Part shown: positions 1 to 7,389 of the stretch, one piece after another
Position numbering within the stretch: the first letter of the stretch is position 1
How the letters are laid out: each line of letters starts with the position of its first letter
NCBI GenBank assembly: GCA_965262425.1
Contig: OZ253536.1
Location: forward strand, 1,426,001-1,490,000
Length of the DNA stretch: 64,000 bases
Direction: 5' to 3'
DNA from: CAZOZZ01 sp965262425
GTDB lineage: Bacteria; Acidobacteriota; Terriglobia; 20CM-2-55-15
Translations under genes and position numbers: made by a program
The notes under the pieces: model-generated
Seen by the model: the letters and a program-made list of their open reading frames with translations, nothing else
Databases searched by the model: none
What the model was told of the DNA's origin: nothing

Positions 1-1
1 C

Positions 2-187
2 GTTGCGCACGTGCCGATCGCTCGTCAGATGGGGATTTCATGGCTGTACTTCATGGCACACCCGTTGGCGGCAATCCTCCTGATCTGGAGTATTTGGCGA
101 TCGACGTTTAAGGCGCTGCGGACGGGCCATGTGACCTGGAGGGGAACCAACTATCCGTTGACCCTGCTGCGCAAGTATATGGTTTGA
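2..187 (+). CDS. C-terminal end of a membrane protein, possibly a family 2 glycosyltransferase
   Basis: The reading frame is open from the window edge and ends at TGA 185-187, giving about 61 residues. It holds one hydrophobic segment (WLYFMAHPLAAILLIWSIW) followed by a basic tail containing VTWRGTNYPLTLLRKY. A transmembrane helix followed by a WRGxxYPLxxLR tail resembles the C-terminus of membrane-anchored family 2 glycosyltransferases of the hopanoid/carotenoid type, but the catalytic part lies outside the window. The family call is therefore tentative. About 135 bp of non-coding sequence separates it from the next gene, in which I see no clear promoter. Confidence 0.4.
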   Translation, partial: VAHVPIARQMGISWLYFMAHPLAAILLIWSIWRSTFKALRTGHVTWRGTNYPLTLLRKYMV

Positions 188-322
188 GCCCCCGGGCGGG
201 AGCGGTGGAAATGTGGTGACAGGTTTTGCTTTAAACCTGGCTCTCGGTACCGGGTCCATCATATATAGTAGTTGGCTGTCGAGGAACCGTTCCCTGGCAG
301 TATTACCACTTTTGAGTGACCT

Positions 323-1883
323 ATGAAAAACGCAACGCTTCATGCTTTCAACCGTTTGGCCTTCGGGCCGCGGCCGAAAGATCTTGAACTGCAAGGCCGG
401 GAGCTGGAGGCGTACATCGAGGGTCAGCTCTACCCATCTGAGATCGGCGATGGGGCCGTGGAGGAAGAGCTTGCCCCCCTGGACACGCTGAACCTGTCCG
501 GACTGGAGCTGATTAGGAAATATCCCGATCGACGGGACCAGCGGATAGGACTCGAGCAATTGACCCGCGCGAAGTTGACACGAGCGCTCGCGAGCGAACG
601 CCAGCTCAACGAAGTCATGGTCGACTTCTGGTACAACCACTTCAATGTTTGGGTCTTCCGCAGAATTTGTGGGTAAAACCGTCTTCCATCGCCGCTTGAG
701 GAGACCACGGTGCTCGCCAAGCCTCAAGGCTTCCCTCGCAAGCTCGGCGGCTGCGCCGGCCTTGACCCTCGGCTGCGCTCCGCGGTGTCGGCTGGTGTGG
801 GCGATGGGGAACGGGGCCTCCGGCGGGGGCTCCGGGCACCGGGTGTAGGCGTCCGACCGAAGTGGGTACTGGAATATTCGCCGTCGAACAAAAGAATAAG
901 GTACTTTGTTTCAATTACTTATGTGCGCACAGGCCTTTGGACTGCCCACAAATTCTGCGGAGGAGGCCAATGTTTTTGCCGGCAAGGGCGCGTGCCGGGT
1001 TCTGGTGCCCTCATACGAAAGGGTAGCGATTCGCCCATACGTGTTCGGAAAGTTTCGCGAGCTTGTGTTTGCGACAGCGAAGCATCCCGCGATGTTGTTT
1101 TACCTGGACAATTGGCTGAGTGTGTCTGGGCGTGTTCCGGCCCGTGGGCGCAGGCGGGGTCTTAACGAGAATTTTGCCAGGGAGCTGATGGAACTGCACA
1201 CGCTGGGCGTCGATGGCGGCTACACGCAACAGGACGTCGTCGAGGTGGCACGTGCCTTCACCGGGTGGACCATCGAGGGGCCGCGGCGGCCGACTTTCTT
1301 TTTCGCGCCGCCGTTGCATGACAACGACTCCAAGTTGATTCTCGGTCGTGAGATCACCGCCGGCGGGATGCGTGAAGGAGAGCAGGTTCTCGAAATGTTG
1401 TGTCGCCACCCGTCCACAGCGCGTTTCATATCGACGAAGCTGGTGCGACGATTTGTGTCCGACGATCCGCCCCCCGCGCTCGTCGACCGCGTCGCCCTTA
1501 CGTTTGCCCGCTCCGATGGCGACATCCGCGACATGTTGAAAACGATATTCGGGTCCGAGGAGTTTGCGGCCTCGGAACAGAGGAAGGTCAAGACTCCTTT
1601 CGAATTCCTGATGAGCGCACTGCGGGCCGCCGATGCCCGCGTCGAGAACCCTGGCATTCTCGCCCGGTTTCTCGGCAGGCTGGGCCAGCCTCTGTATGCC
1701 GCCATTCCACCGACGGGTTACCCGGACACAGGCGCCGACTGGATGAGTCCGGGGACGTTGATGACCCGTCTGAACTTCGTGACGCAAATGGCCGTGGGTC
1801 GTCTCCCTGGTGTGACGATCCCGGGTCGGGAAGCCGAGAGCATCATCAGGACGCTCGGCGCTCCGGAATTCCAGAGACGATAG
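323..1883 (+). pseudogene. DUF1800 family secreted-protein gene, disrupted by a 317-bp insertion
   Basis: Two halves of one DUF1800 protein are visible. The N-terminal part (MKNATLHAFNRLAFGPRP...) runs to VDFWYNHFNV. The rest resumes at FAGKGACRVLVPSYERVAIR and continues through KHPAMLFYLDNW, LNENFARELMELHTLGVDGG and FTGWTI, all typical of the family. The insert at 651-967 plus its 8-bp target duplication adds 325 bp, which is not a multiple of three and shifts the frame. Removing one duplication and the element rejoins the frame exactly and gives about 411 residues. The downstream DUF1501 gene starts 18 bp after this stop, the usual DUF1800-DUF1501 pairing. A full-length product cannot be made; a truncated N-terminal peptide of about 117 residues could be. 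Confidence 0.88.
651..967. mobile_element. 317-bp MITE-like element, copy 1 (ISL3-related ends)
   Basis: The element is flanked by perfect 8-bp direct repeats, CAATGTTT at 643-650 and 968-975. Its ends are imperfect 23-bp inverted repeats with 20 matches; the inner 17 bp, TCCGCAGAATTTGTGGG, are perfect. By eye the whole element is identical to copy 2 at 5550-5866. The interior has no plausible transposase; the open frames inside it are low-complexity Arg/Pro/Gly-rich chance frames. Target duplications of 8 bp and these ends match the ISL3-family element at 16693-18218, so it is probably a non-autonomous derivative moved by an ISL3-type transposase (inference). Confidence 0.9.
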
Positions 1884-1901
1884 TGTCATAGGAGGGTCGA
1901 C

Positions 1902-3098
1902 ATGGATCGTAGAACTTTTGTAAAGGGCGTCGGAGCTTCAGCCATCACGTTCGGGTTCGCGCCGCATTTGCTGTTCGGTCAGTCGTCTCGAAGAAAGGTG
2001 TTTGTTTCGGTCTTTCAGCGGGGGGCCGTCGATGGCTTGAATATGGTGATCCCCTTCAAGGAATCCGAGTATCGCCGACTGAGACCGACGATCGCGATTC
2101 CGGATCCCTCCAGTGTGGGCGAGGAGCGGATCCTGGATCTCGACGGTTTTTTCGGGTTCCATCCCGTGATGGCCCCACTCAAACCACTGTTCGATGATGG
2201 ACGCCTGGGGGTTGTTCACGCCGCGGGTTCCCCGGCGCCGACGAGATCGCACTTCGAAGCCCAGGATTACATGGAATCTGCGACGCCGGGTGTCAAGCGC
2301 ACCACTTCCGGGTGGATGAACCGGTATGTGGAGAGCACGGCCGATGCGGAGGCGATGCCCTTTCGGGGCATGTCTATCGGCAGAAGCCTTCCGCGGTCGC
2401 TCGCTGGGAGAGCCACGACGTTTACGATCGGCTCGGTGGCGGAAGCGCGTTTGAACGGTCCTAGAGAACTGTACAGACAGCTCTATGCGGGTGAGTCGGA
2501 CGACATCGTGCTCCGGGCCGCGCGAGAGATGTTCAGCAGCCTCGACTTTCTGGAGGGCAAACGACCTGGACGGTACGCTCCGGAGGTGGATTATCCCCCC
2601 GGGCGTTTCCCGACCAGTCTCCGCGAGCTGGCGAAACTGATCAAGGCCGACATCGGCCTGGAGACGGCCTTTGTCGACATTGGCGGTTGGGATCATCACG
2701 CCGGAGAAGGCAGCACGCGCGGCGCTCTTGCCAATCGGCTCCGGGAGTTTTCCGGCGGCTTGCGTGCGTTCTATGACGACCTGGGTGATCGGATCGAAGA
2801 CGTCGTGATCGTGACCATGTCCGAGTTTGGCCGGACGGCGAAGGAAAACGGCAACGGAGGCACAGATCATGGCCACGGCAACGCCATGCTCGTCCTGGGT
2901 GGACCTGTCCGGGGTGGTCAAGTGTACGGCCGCTGGCCAGGGTTGGAGCGAGAGCAGCTATACGAGGAGCGGGATCTTGCGATCACCACGGATTTCCGAA
3001 CCGTGCTGGGCGAGGTTGTCACCAGGCATCTTGGAGCTCGTGATCTGGGCGCGATCTTCCCGGATTTCGAAATGGGAGAACCGCTCGGGTTTCTGTAG
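1902..3098 (+). CDS. DUF1501 family Tat-exported protein
   Basis: A 398-residue protein beginning MDRRTFVKGVGASAITFGFA, a twin-arginine signal ending near LLFGQ. DUF1501 proteins belong to the alkaline-phosphatase/sulfatase-like fold group and have no firmly assigned reaction. Family landmarks seen are FQRGAVDGLNMVIP near the N-terminus, HFEAQDYMESATPG, a GGWDHH segment in the second half, and MSEFGRTAKENGNGGTDHGHG towards the C-terminus, whose Asp/His residues fit a metal-binding site. A strong ribosome site (GGAGGG) lies 7 bp before the ATG. It follows the broken DUF1800 gene by 18 bp and was probably co-transcribed with it, so polar effects of the 317-bp element are possible. Confidence 0.88.
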   Translation: MDRRTFVKGVGASAITFGFAPHLLFGQSSRRKVFVSVFQRGAVDGLNMVIPFKESEYRRLRPTIAIPDPSSVGEERILDLDGFFGFHPVMAPLKPLFDDGRLGVVHAAGSPAPTRSHFEAQDYMESATPGVKRTTSGWMNRYVESTADAEAMPFRGMSIGRSLPRSLAGRATTFTIGSVAEARLNGPRELYRQLYAGESDDIVLRAAREMFSSLDFLEGKRPGRYAPEVDYPPGRFPTSLRELAKLIKADIGLETAFVDIGGWDHHAGEGSTRGALANRLREFSGGLRAFYDDLGDRIEDVVIVTMSEFGRTAKENGNGGTDHGHGNAMLVLGGPVRGGQVYGRWPGLEREQLYEERDLAITTDFRTVLGEVVTRHLGARDLGAIFPDFEMGEPLGFL

Positions 3099-3167
3099 CA
3101 GAGAACGCGCCGCGACAACCGCCAGACATGGGTCTGGGCCGGAAATGTGCGGTTTCTGAGCAGATCG

Positions 3168-3315
3168 TTTTCGACGCAGAGGCGCAGAGACGCAAAGTGT
3201 TTTTTGTAAGAGGCGGGTCGGCTCTCTTGTGTCCGGCATCACTCCAGGAGAGGTTCAGTTCGGGACTTCGCGACCAAGGAAAGACATAATGACCTTTGCG
3301 TCTCTGCGTCGAAAA
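3168..3315. repeat. Palindromic repeat A with CGCAGAG/CGCAAAG units
   Basis: The left arm 3168-3198 carries tandem cgcagag/gcgcagag/cgcaaag units. The right arm 3292-3315 is its inverted counterpart and reads acctttgcgtctctgcgtcg. The left arm has one extra 9-bp unit. The arms enclose about 95 bp of apparently non-coding DNA. Related arms occur at 11953-12096 and around 16608-18267. The repeat lies upstream of the pterin dehydratase gene and covers most of this intergenic gap. Confidence 0.7.
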
Positions 3316-3377
3316 CCGCGTTTCGGTTCAGCCGGCGGGCTACGGGACGATCAGGGTAACTACAGGAGGGAGAAAGG

Positions 3378-3707
3378 ATGGGACTGTCCGAGAAGACCTG
3401 CGTGCCGTGCCGTGGGGGTGTTCCGCCGCTCACGGCCGAGGAAATTGAACCACTGGCCCGACAAGTCGACAACTGGTCGCTTGTCGACAATCATCACATC
3501 AAGAAGGAGTTCAGGTTTCCCGACTTCAAGCTTGCTCTCGATTTTGTCAACCAGGTTGGCGCGATCGCCGAAGAGCAAGGGCACCATCCCGACATTGACC
3601 TGGCCTGGGGCCGCACGGGTGTCACGATCTGGACGCACAAAATCGACGGTCTGAGCGAGAGTGATTTCATTCTGGCAGCGAAGATCGACAGGGTCCTGGC
3701 GGAATAA
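3378..3707 (+). CDS. phhB: Pterin-4a-carbinolamine dehydratase
   Basis: A 109-residue protein of the PCD/DCoH family. These enzymes dehydrate 4a-hydroxytetrahydrobiopterin during cofactor recycling and can also act as binding partners. The family motif is present: EEQGHHPDIDLAWGRTGVTI, with His69-His70-Pro71 and the later His87 in WTHKI as active-site residues. Length is typical. A strong ribosome site (AGGAGGGAG) precedes the ATG. No aromatic amino-acid hydroxylase is nearby, so a moonlighting or general pterin role is equally possible. Confidence 0.9.
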   Translation: MGLSEKTCVPCRGGVPPLTAEEIEPLARQVDNWSLVDNHHIKKEFRFPDFKLALDFVNQVGAIAEEQGHHPDIDLAWGRTGVTIWTHKIDGLSESDFILAAKIDRVLAE

Positions 3708-3730
3708 TAAGCTGCAGGAGTTCCTTGTGA

Positions 3731-4159
3731 CCGAAGTCAGGCACGGGTTGCCGGGAGGAGAATCCGCGAAACCGGTTCGAGAAGCTTTTCTATGAGAGGG
3801 CAGACTGGAACGACGACGACCCGGCTCCGGCGACCCGTTTTCTCAAAGACGCGACCCGCTCGATCATCAGTTCGAACGACAGCCCTGACGTTGGTTTCGG
3901 CGCCAGCGTCAATCCCTACCGCGGTTGTGAGCACGCACGGCTGTGTAAGTTCCTTCATCGAATTCAATCGATGCGGCGTGGTCGCATGAACGATCCCAAC
4001 TTCAACAGCCGGATGCGCGGACAGGGACCATTCGCGCGGCAGATGAGGGTCCTGTTCGACCTCGGCTGCAGGCGTGCGGGTCTCGATCGTTCGAAACCTC
4101 ATTTGTCGACGGAGCATTTTCTGGGAAACGTCGACAAACAACAATCGCTGTTTGTGTGA
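3731..4159 (+). pseudogene. Radical-SAM protein (PA0069-like) with the catalytic core deleted
   Basis: One frame reads NRFEKLFYERADWNDDD, then TRSIISSNDSPDVGFGASVNPYRGCEHA, the N-terminal signature of PA0069-type radical-SAM proteins (relatives of spore photoproduct lyase). It then jumps within about 20 residues to DPNFNSRMRGQGPFARQMRV and LSTEHF, their C-terminal signature. The expected CxxxCxxC iron-sulphur site is truncated after its first Cys, and the roughly 200-residue barrel is missing. No start codon is found in this frame because a TGA lies at 3728-3730, whereas a GTG at 3727 is in another frame, so an N-terminal frameshift is also likely. I call it a decayed relic. Overlapping reverse-strand frames are not credible genes. 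Confidence 0.75.
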
Positions 4160-4172
4160 AACGGAGTAAACC

Positions 4173-5354
4173 ATGGGCATTTTGAATCTTATGGCGCAGG
4201 GCCTTGCCGTCACTATCGCGATCGCACTCGTTCCAGTCACCCTTCATTCACAGGGGGCCGTCAGTTCCGCCCTCGCGCCCGCTATCGAGCGCATCGATGA
4301 GATGACCGCAGCGGAGCTTGCAAGGGACGGCGTCGGCAGCGTGACGATCGGTGTGGTGTCCGGACCCGATTTGATCTGGACGAAGAGTTACGGGTATTCC
4401 GATATGGAGGAGAAGGAACTCGCAAGCCGGGACACCATATATCGGGTCGGGTCGATCACGAAGCAGTTCACGGCCCTGATGCTCCTTCAACTGGCCGAAT
4501 CAGGTGTCGTTCGCCTCTCGGACCCGGTCGAAAAGTACCTTCCGGAGATCAATCGAGTCGGGGGCCGTTTTCCGGATGCACCTCCGATCACGCTGGTTCA
4601 GCTGGCGACGATGACCTCGGGACTGGCGCGGGAGCCGGCGAACCTCCCGACATTCTTGAAGGGCCCCGTGTCGGAATGGGAGCAAGTTCTGATCGATGCC
4701 CTTGCCGAAACCGAATACGCGTACGAACCCGACACAGGATACCTTTACTCGAACATCGGCTATGGAACACTCGGAGCGACGCTGGGTCGCGCCGCAGGGA
4801 AGGGGTTTGTCGACTACGTCCGGGACAGCATCCTTGATCCGCTGGGGATGTCGAGTTCGGGATTCGAGCCGAATGACATGATCCGCACCCATCTGTCGAA
4901 AGGGTATGCCGTTCGGAGGGATGGAGAGGTCGATTCCGAGACTCCGGCGCGTGAACATGCAGGGCGGGGATACAAGGTTCCCAACGGAGCTCTCTATACG
5001 GATGTGGAAGATCTGGCCCGATTTGTTTCCTTTCTGCTGGGTGAGGGGCCGGACCGGGTTCTCTCCGGCGAACGACTGGAAGACAACTTCAATCGCGTGA
5101 ATTCTTCCAACGGCTCGTTGGATGCGGGCTACGGCATTGGCTTTCAGCTCCGGCGGCTCGGCGAGCTAGTTGTTTACGGTCACGGCGGTTCTGTTGCCGG
5201 ATATCAGGCCGGGGCCTATTTCGATCGCCAGTCCAAAACCGGCGTGATCGTTCTTCGCAATGTCGGAGGAGGACGCTTTCGCGTCGGCGATCTTGCCATG
5301 AGGGCCATCGAAGAGATCGCCGTCGCGGCCCGCGGTCAGTCCGAAGCCAACTGA
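4173..5354 (+). CDS. Serine hydrolase of the beta-lactamase/class C family
   Basis: A 393-residue exported protein with an N-terminal hydrophobic signal (LAVTIAIALVPVTLHSQG). The penicilloyl-serine-transferase signatures are all present: Ser94-Ile-Thr-Lys97 (SxxK), Tyr192-Ser-Asn194 (YxN) and His337-Gly-Gly339 in place of KTG. HGG at the third motif is common in esterase and peptidase members of this superfamily, so the substrate need not be a beta-lactam. Start chosen at ATG 4173, 7 bp after GGAG. It begins just after the radical-SAM relic and has no obvious operon partner. Confidence 0.88.
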   Translation: MGILNLMAQGLAVTIAIALVPVTLHSQGAVSSALAPAIERIDEMTAAELARDGVGSVTIGVVSGPDLIWTKSYGYSDMEEKELASRDTIYRVGSITKQFTALMLLQLAESGVVRLSDPVEKYLPEINRVGGRFPDAPPITLVQLATMTSGLAREPANLPTFLKGPVSEWEQVLIDALAETEYAYEPDTGYLYSNIGYGTLGATLGRAAGKGFVDYVRDSILDPLGMSSSGFEPNDMIRTHLSKGYAVRRDGEVDSETPAREHAGRGYKVPNGALYTDVEDLARFVSFLLGEGPDRVLSGERLEDNFNRVNSSNGSLDAGYGIGFQLRRLGELVVYGHGGSVAGYQAGAYFDRQSKTGVIVLRNVGGGRFRVGDLAMRAIEEIAVAARGQSEAN

Positions 5355-5505
5355 CGAAGATCGAATCGGTGCTCGTCATGTCTCGTCTACATTGAGCCCG
5401 TCTCTGGGCCGGAACGGCCTACCTGTGTCGGCGTCACTTTCCACAGCAGAACGATTGAATCCTTCCAACAGTTCCGGTCAGGAGCTAAGTAATACATTCG
5501 ATTGC

Positions 5506-5534
5506 TTGACCGTGTGATGACCAGGGGGTATTGT
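5506..5534 (+). promoter_or_regulatory. Candidate sigma70-type promoter
   Basis: TTGACC (5506-5511) is separated by 17 bp from TATTGT (5529-5534). The predicted start of transcription, near 5541, coincides with the target duplication (5542-5549) of the second 317-bp element. The next gene rightwards is the EAL-HDOD gene at 6003, so the element would lie in its 5' leader. This is a match by eye only. Confidence 0.35.
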
Positions 5535-5549
5535 AAACTTTATAGTTTT

Positions 5550-5866
5550 GGGTCTTCCGCAGAATTTGTGGGTAAAACCGTCTTCCATCGCCGCTTGAGG
5601 AGACCACGGTGCTCGCCAAGCCTCAAGGCTTCCCTCGCAAGCTCGGCGGCTGCGCCGGCCTTGACCCTCGGCTGCGCTCCGCGGTGTCGGCTGGTGTGGG
5701 CGATGGGGAACGGGGCCTCCGGCGGGGGCTCCGGGCACCGGGTGTAGGCGTCCGACCGAAGTGGGTACTGGAATATTCGCCGTCGAACAAAAGAATAAGG
5801 TACTTTGTTTCAATTACTTATGTGCGCACAGGCCTTTGGACTGCCCACAAATTCTGCGGAGGAGGC
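5550..5866. mobile_element. 317-bp MITE-like element, copy 2
   Basis: By eye identical over 317 bp to the copy at 651-967, in the same orientation, but flanked by a different perfect 8-bp target duplication, ATAGTTTT (5542-5549 and 5867-5874). Independent target duplications show separate transposition events rather than a segmental duplication. It occupies about half of the 648-bp gap between the serine hydrolase and EAL-HDOD genes. The rest of that gap shows only the candidate promoter at 5506 and no gene. Confidence 0.9.
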
Positions 5867-6002
5867 ATAGTTTTTATACTAATGCCCTCTTGAAGTAACG
5901 CCGATATGACTGGTGACAAGGGACTGATCGAATAAAAACGAAGGGCCCACGGCGCGCACGCATGGAGGCAGAGCGGCTGGTTCTTCACCTGGAAGGTGTG
6001 AC

Positions 6003-7256
6003 ATGGTGGTTGGACATCAGAATAAAGTCAATGGAGCCGGCGTGTCGGGAAAGCGACCGCCCGACAAGGTTTTTGTGAACAGGCAGCCGGTCTACGGAAC
6101 TCATGTCAATCTGCTGGCCTACGAGCTGTTGTCTCAGGTACGTGAGTCCGGGGTGGCGAATGAAGTGGACACCGAACAGCTGAGAGCGGATCTGGGTACC
6201 TTTTCCGATGTGGGGTTGGACCACATAGCGGGTGATCATCTTGCCTTTGTGGGTGTTTCGCGCGAAGCCATTCTGGGAGGTTTTTGTGATGCCCTGCCAA
6301 AGCAGCGCGTCGTCCTGGAAGTTCTTGGGAAAGTTGTTTTCGACGACGAGCTTCACAAGGGGCTGGCGGATCTGGCGGCAAAGGGGTACAAAATCGCCAT
6401 TGAGAGTCCGCATGCCGGAGGTAACGCCACGCGTCTGGCGAGCATCGCGGACATCATTCGGATCGATGTCAGCAAACTTGATGATGAGGCACTCAGTCAG
6501 CAGGTCGATGCTTTGTCGAAGTTGAGCGTCAAACTCCTGGCCGACAAGATTGAGACGTTTGAGAGATTCGATCGCTGCAAGAAACACGACTTCGATTACT
6601 TTCAAGGTTACTTCTTCTGCACGCCGAGCCGCCCATCGAATGACATTCCCGTGAATCGACTGGCCGCGGTCAGGGTCTTGGCCGAACTGCAGGAGCCTGA
6701 GATCAGTATCGACCGGCTCGAAGATACGATCAGCCACGACCTGTCGTTAAGCTACAAGTTGTTGCGTTACGCGAACTCCGCCTACATCGGGCTTAACAGG
6801 CAGGTGGAATCGATCAGCCATGCGGCGAAAATGATCGGAATCGCGCGCATCCGCCTCTGGGCAAGCCTCTTGATGTTCGCGAAGATGGAGGACAAGCCAC
6901 GCGAGCTGATGATCACCGCAATTGTCCGGGCCGCAATGTGCGAACGTCTTGCCGCTTCAGCGAAGGCTGCACGCAAGGAGACGTTTTTTACGGTAGGGCT
7001 GCTGTCGGTCCTGGACGCCCTGTTGGACCGTCCGATGGCCGAGGCAGTCGAACAACTACCTCTTTCCGATGAAGTGCGCGATGCGCTACTCGAACGGAAG
7101 GGCCCGCTCGGAGATGCCTTGAACTGTGTCCTGGCTTACGAGCGAAGTGAATGGGACCAGGCCCGGTTCGAAGACCTGCCGGGCATGACCGTGCGCGGCC
7201 ACTACCTGGATTCGATCGGATGGGCACGCCGGATCAGCGATGGCTTGATGATTTGA
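6003..7256 (+). CDS. Degenerate EAL domain fused to HDOD domain (YuxH-type signalling protein)
   Basis: A 417-residue cytoplasmic protein. Residues about 22-210 resemble an EAL cyclic-di-GMP phosphodiesterase: AYELL (Glu41) at the EAL position, VVLEVLG, IIRIDVSKLD, LLADKIET with Lys182, and YFQGYFF. Key catalytic positions are lost. The DDF metal site reads IAIESPHAG, and the Asn before the second strand is absent (AFVGVS). It is therefore probably a non-catalytic receptor or scaffold. Residues about 215-400 form an HDOD domain (DTISHDLSLSYKLLRYANSA...). GGAAGG lies ahead of the ATG. A strong terminator follows at 7285. The gene stands alone and its leader carries the second 317-bp element. 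Confidence 0.85.
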   Translation: MVVGHQNKVNGAGVSGKRPPDKVFVNRQPVYGTHVNLLAYELLSQVRESGVANEVDTEQLRADLGTFSDVGLDHIAGDHLAFVGVSREAILGGFCDALPKQRVVLEVLGKVVFDDELHKGLADLAAKGYKIAIESPHAGGNATRLASIADIIRIDVSKLDDEALSQQVDALSKLSVKLLADKIETFERFDRCKKHDFDYFQGYFFCTPSRPSNDIPVNRLAAVRVLAELQEPEISIDRLEDTISHDLSLSYKLLRYANSAYIGLNRQVESISHAAKMIGIARIRLWASLLMFAKMEDKPRELMITAIVRAAMCERLAASAKAARKETFFTVGLLSVLDALLDRPMAEAVEQLPLSDEVRDALLERKGPLGDALNCVLAYERSEWDQARFEDLPGMTVRGHYLDSIGWARRISDGLMI

Positions 7257-7284
7257 GGGTTTGGGGGTTTTGGGGATAGAAAAA

Positions 7285-7312
7285 AGCCGGCGGGGGACCG
7301 CCGGCTTTTTTT
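7285..7312. terminator. Rho-independent terminator, likely bidirectional
   Basis: AGCCGGCGG pairs with CCGCCGGCT in a perfect 9-bp stem around a GGGA loop, followed by T-rich sequence on the + strand and preceded by an A run that serves as the T run on the - strand. It lies between the convergent EAL-HDOD and amidase genes and can serve both. Confidence 0.85.
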
Positions 7313-7386
7313 AGTGGTCAGTGGTTAGTGGTCAGTTGGGCTCAGATGACTGATTCCGAACAACTGACCACTAACCACTGACCACT
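7313..7386. repeat. Perfect 26-bp inverted repeat of GTGGTCAGT/GTGGTTAGT units
   Basis: The arms 7313-7338 and 7361-7386 are perfect inverted repeats of each other around a 22-bp spacer. Each arm is itself built of near-repeated AGTGGTCAGTGGTTAGTGGT units. It abuts the terminator on one side and ends 3 bp from the amidase stop codon on the other. This type of dispersed palindrome is seen in many environmental genomes; its function is unknown. Confidence 0.8.
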
Positions 7387-7389
7387 TCC

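Noticed and set aside
642..914. Reverse-strand 90-residue open frame inside the 317-bp element, repeated at 5478-5813
   Set aside because: Its composition is low-complexity Arg/Pro/Gly with no family features; it is repeated only because the element is repeated. The two ends of the frame diverge outside the element.
3737..4240. Reverse-strand 167-residue open frame
   Set aside because: It lies opposite the radical-SAM relic, whose + strand translation gives clear family signatures; the reverse frame shows none.
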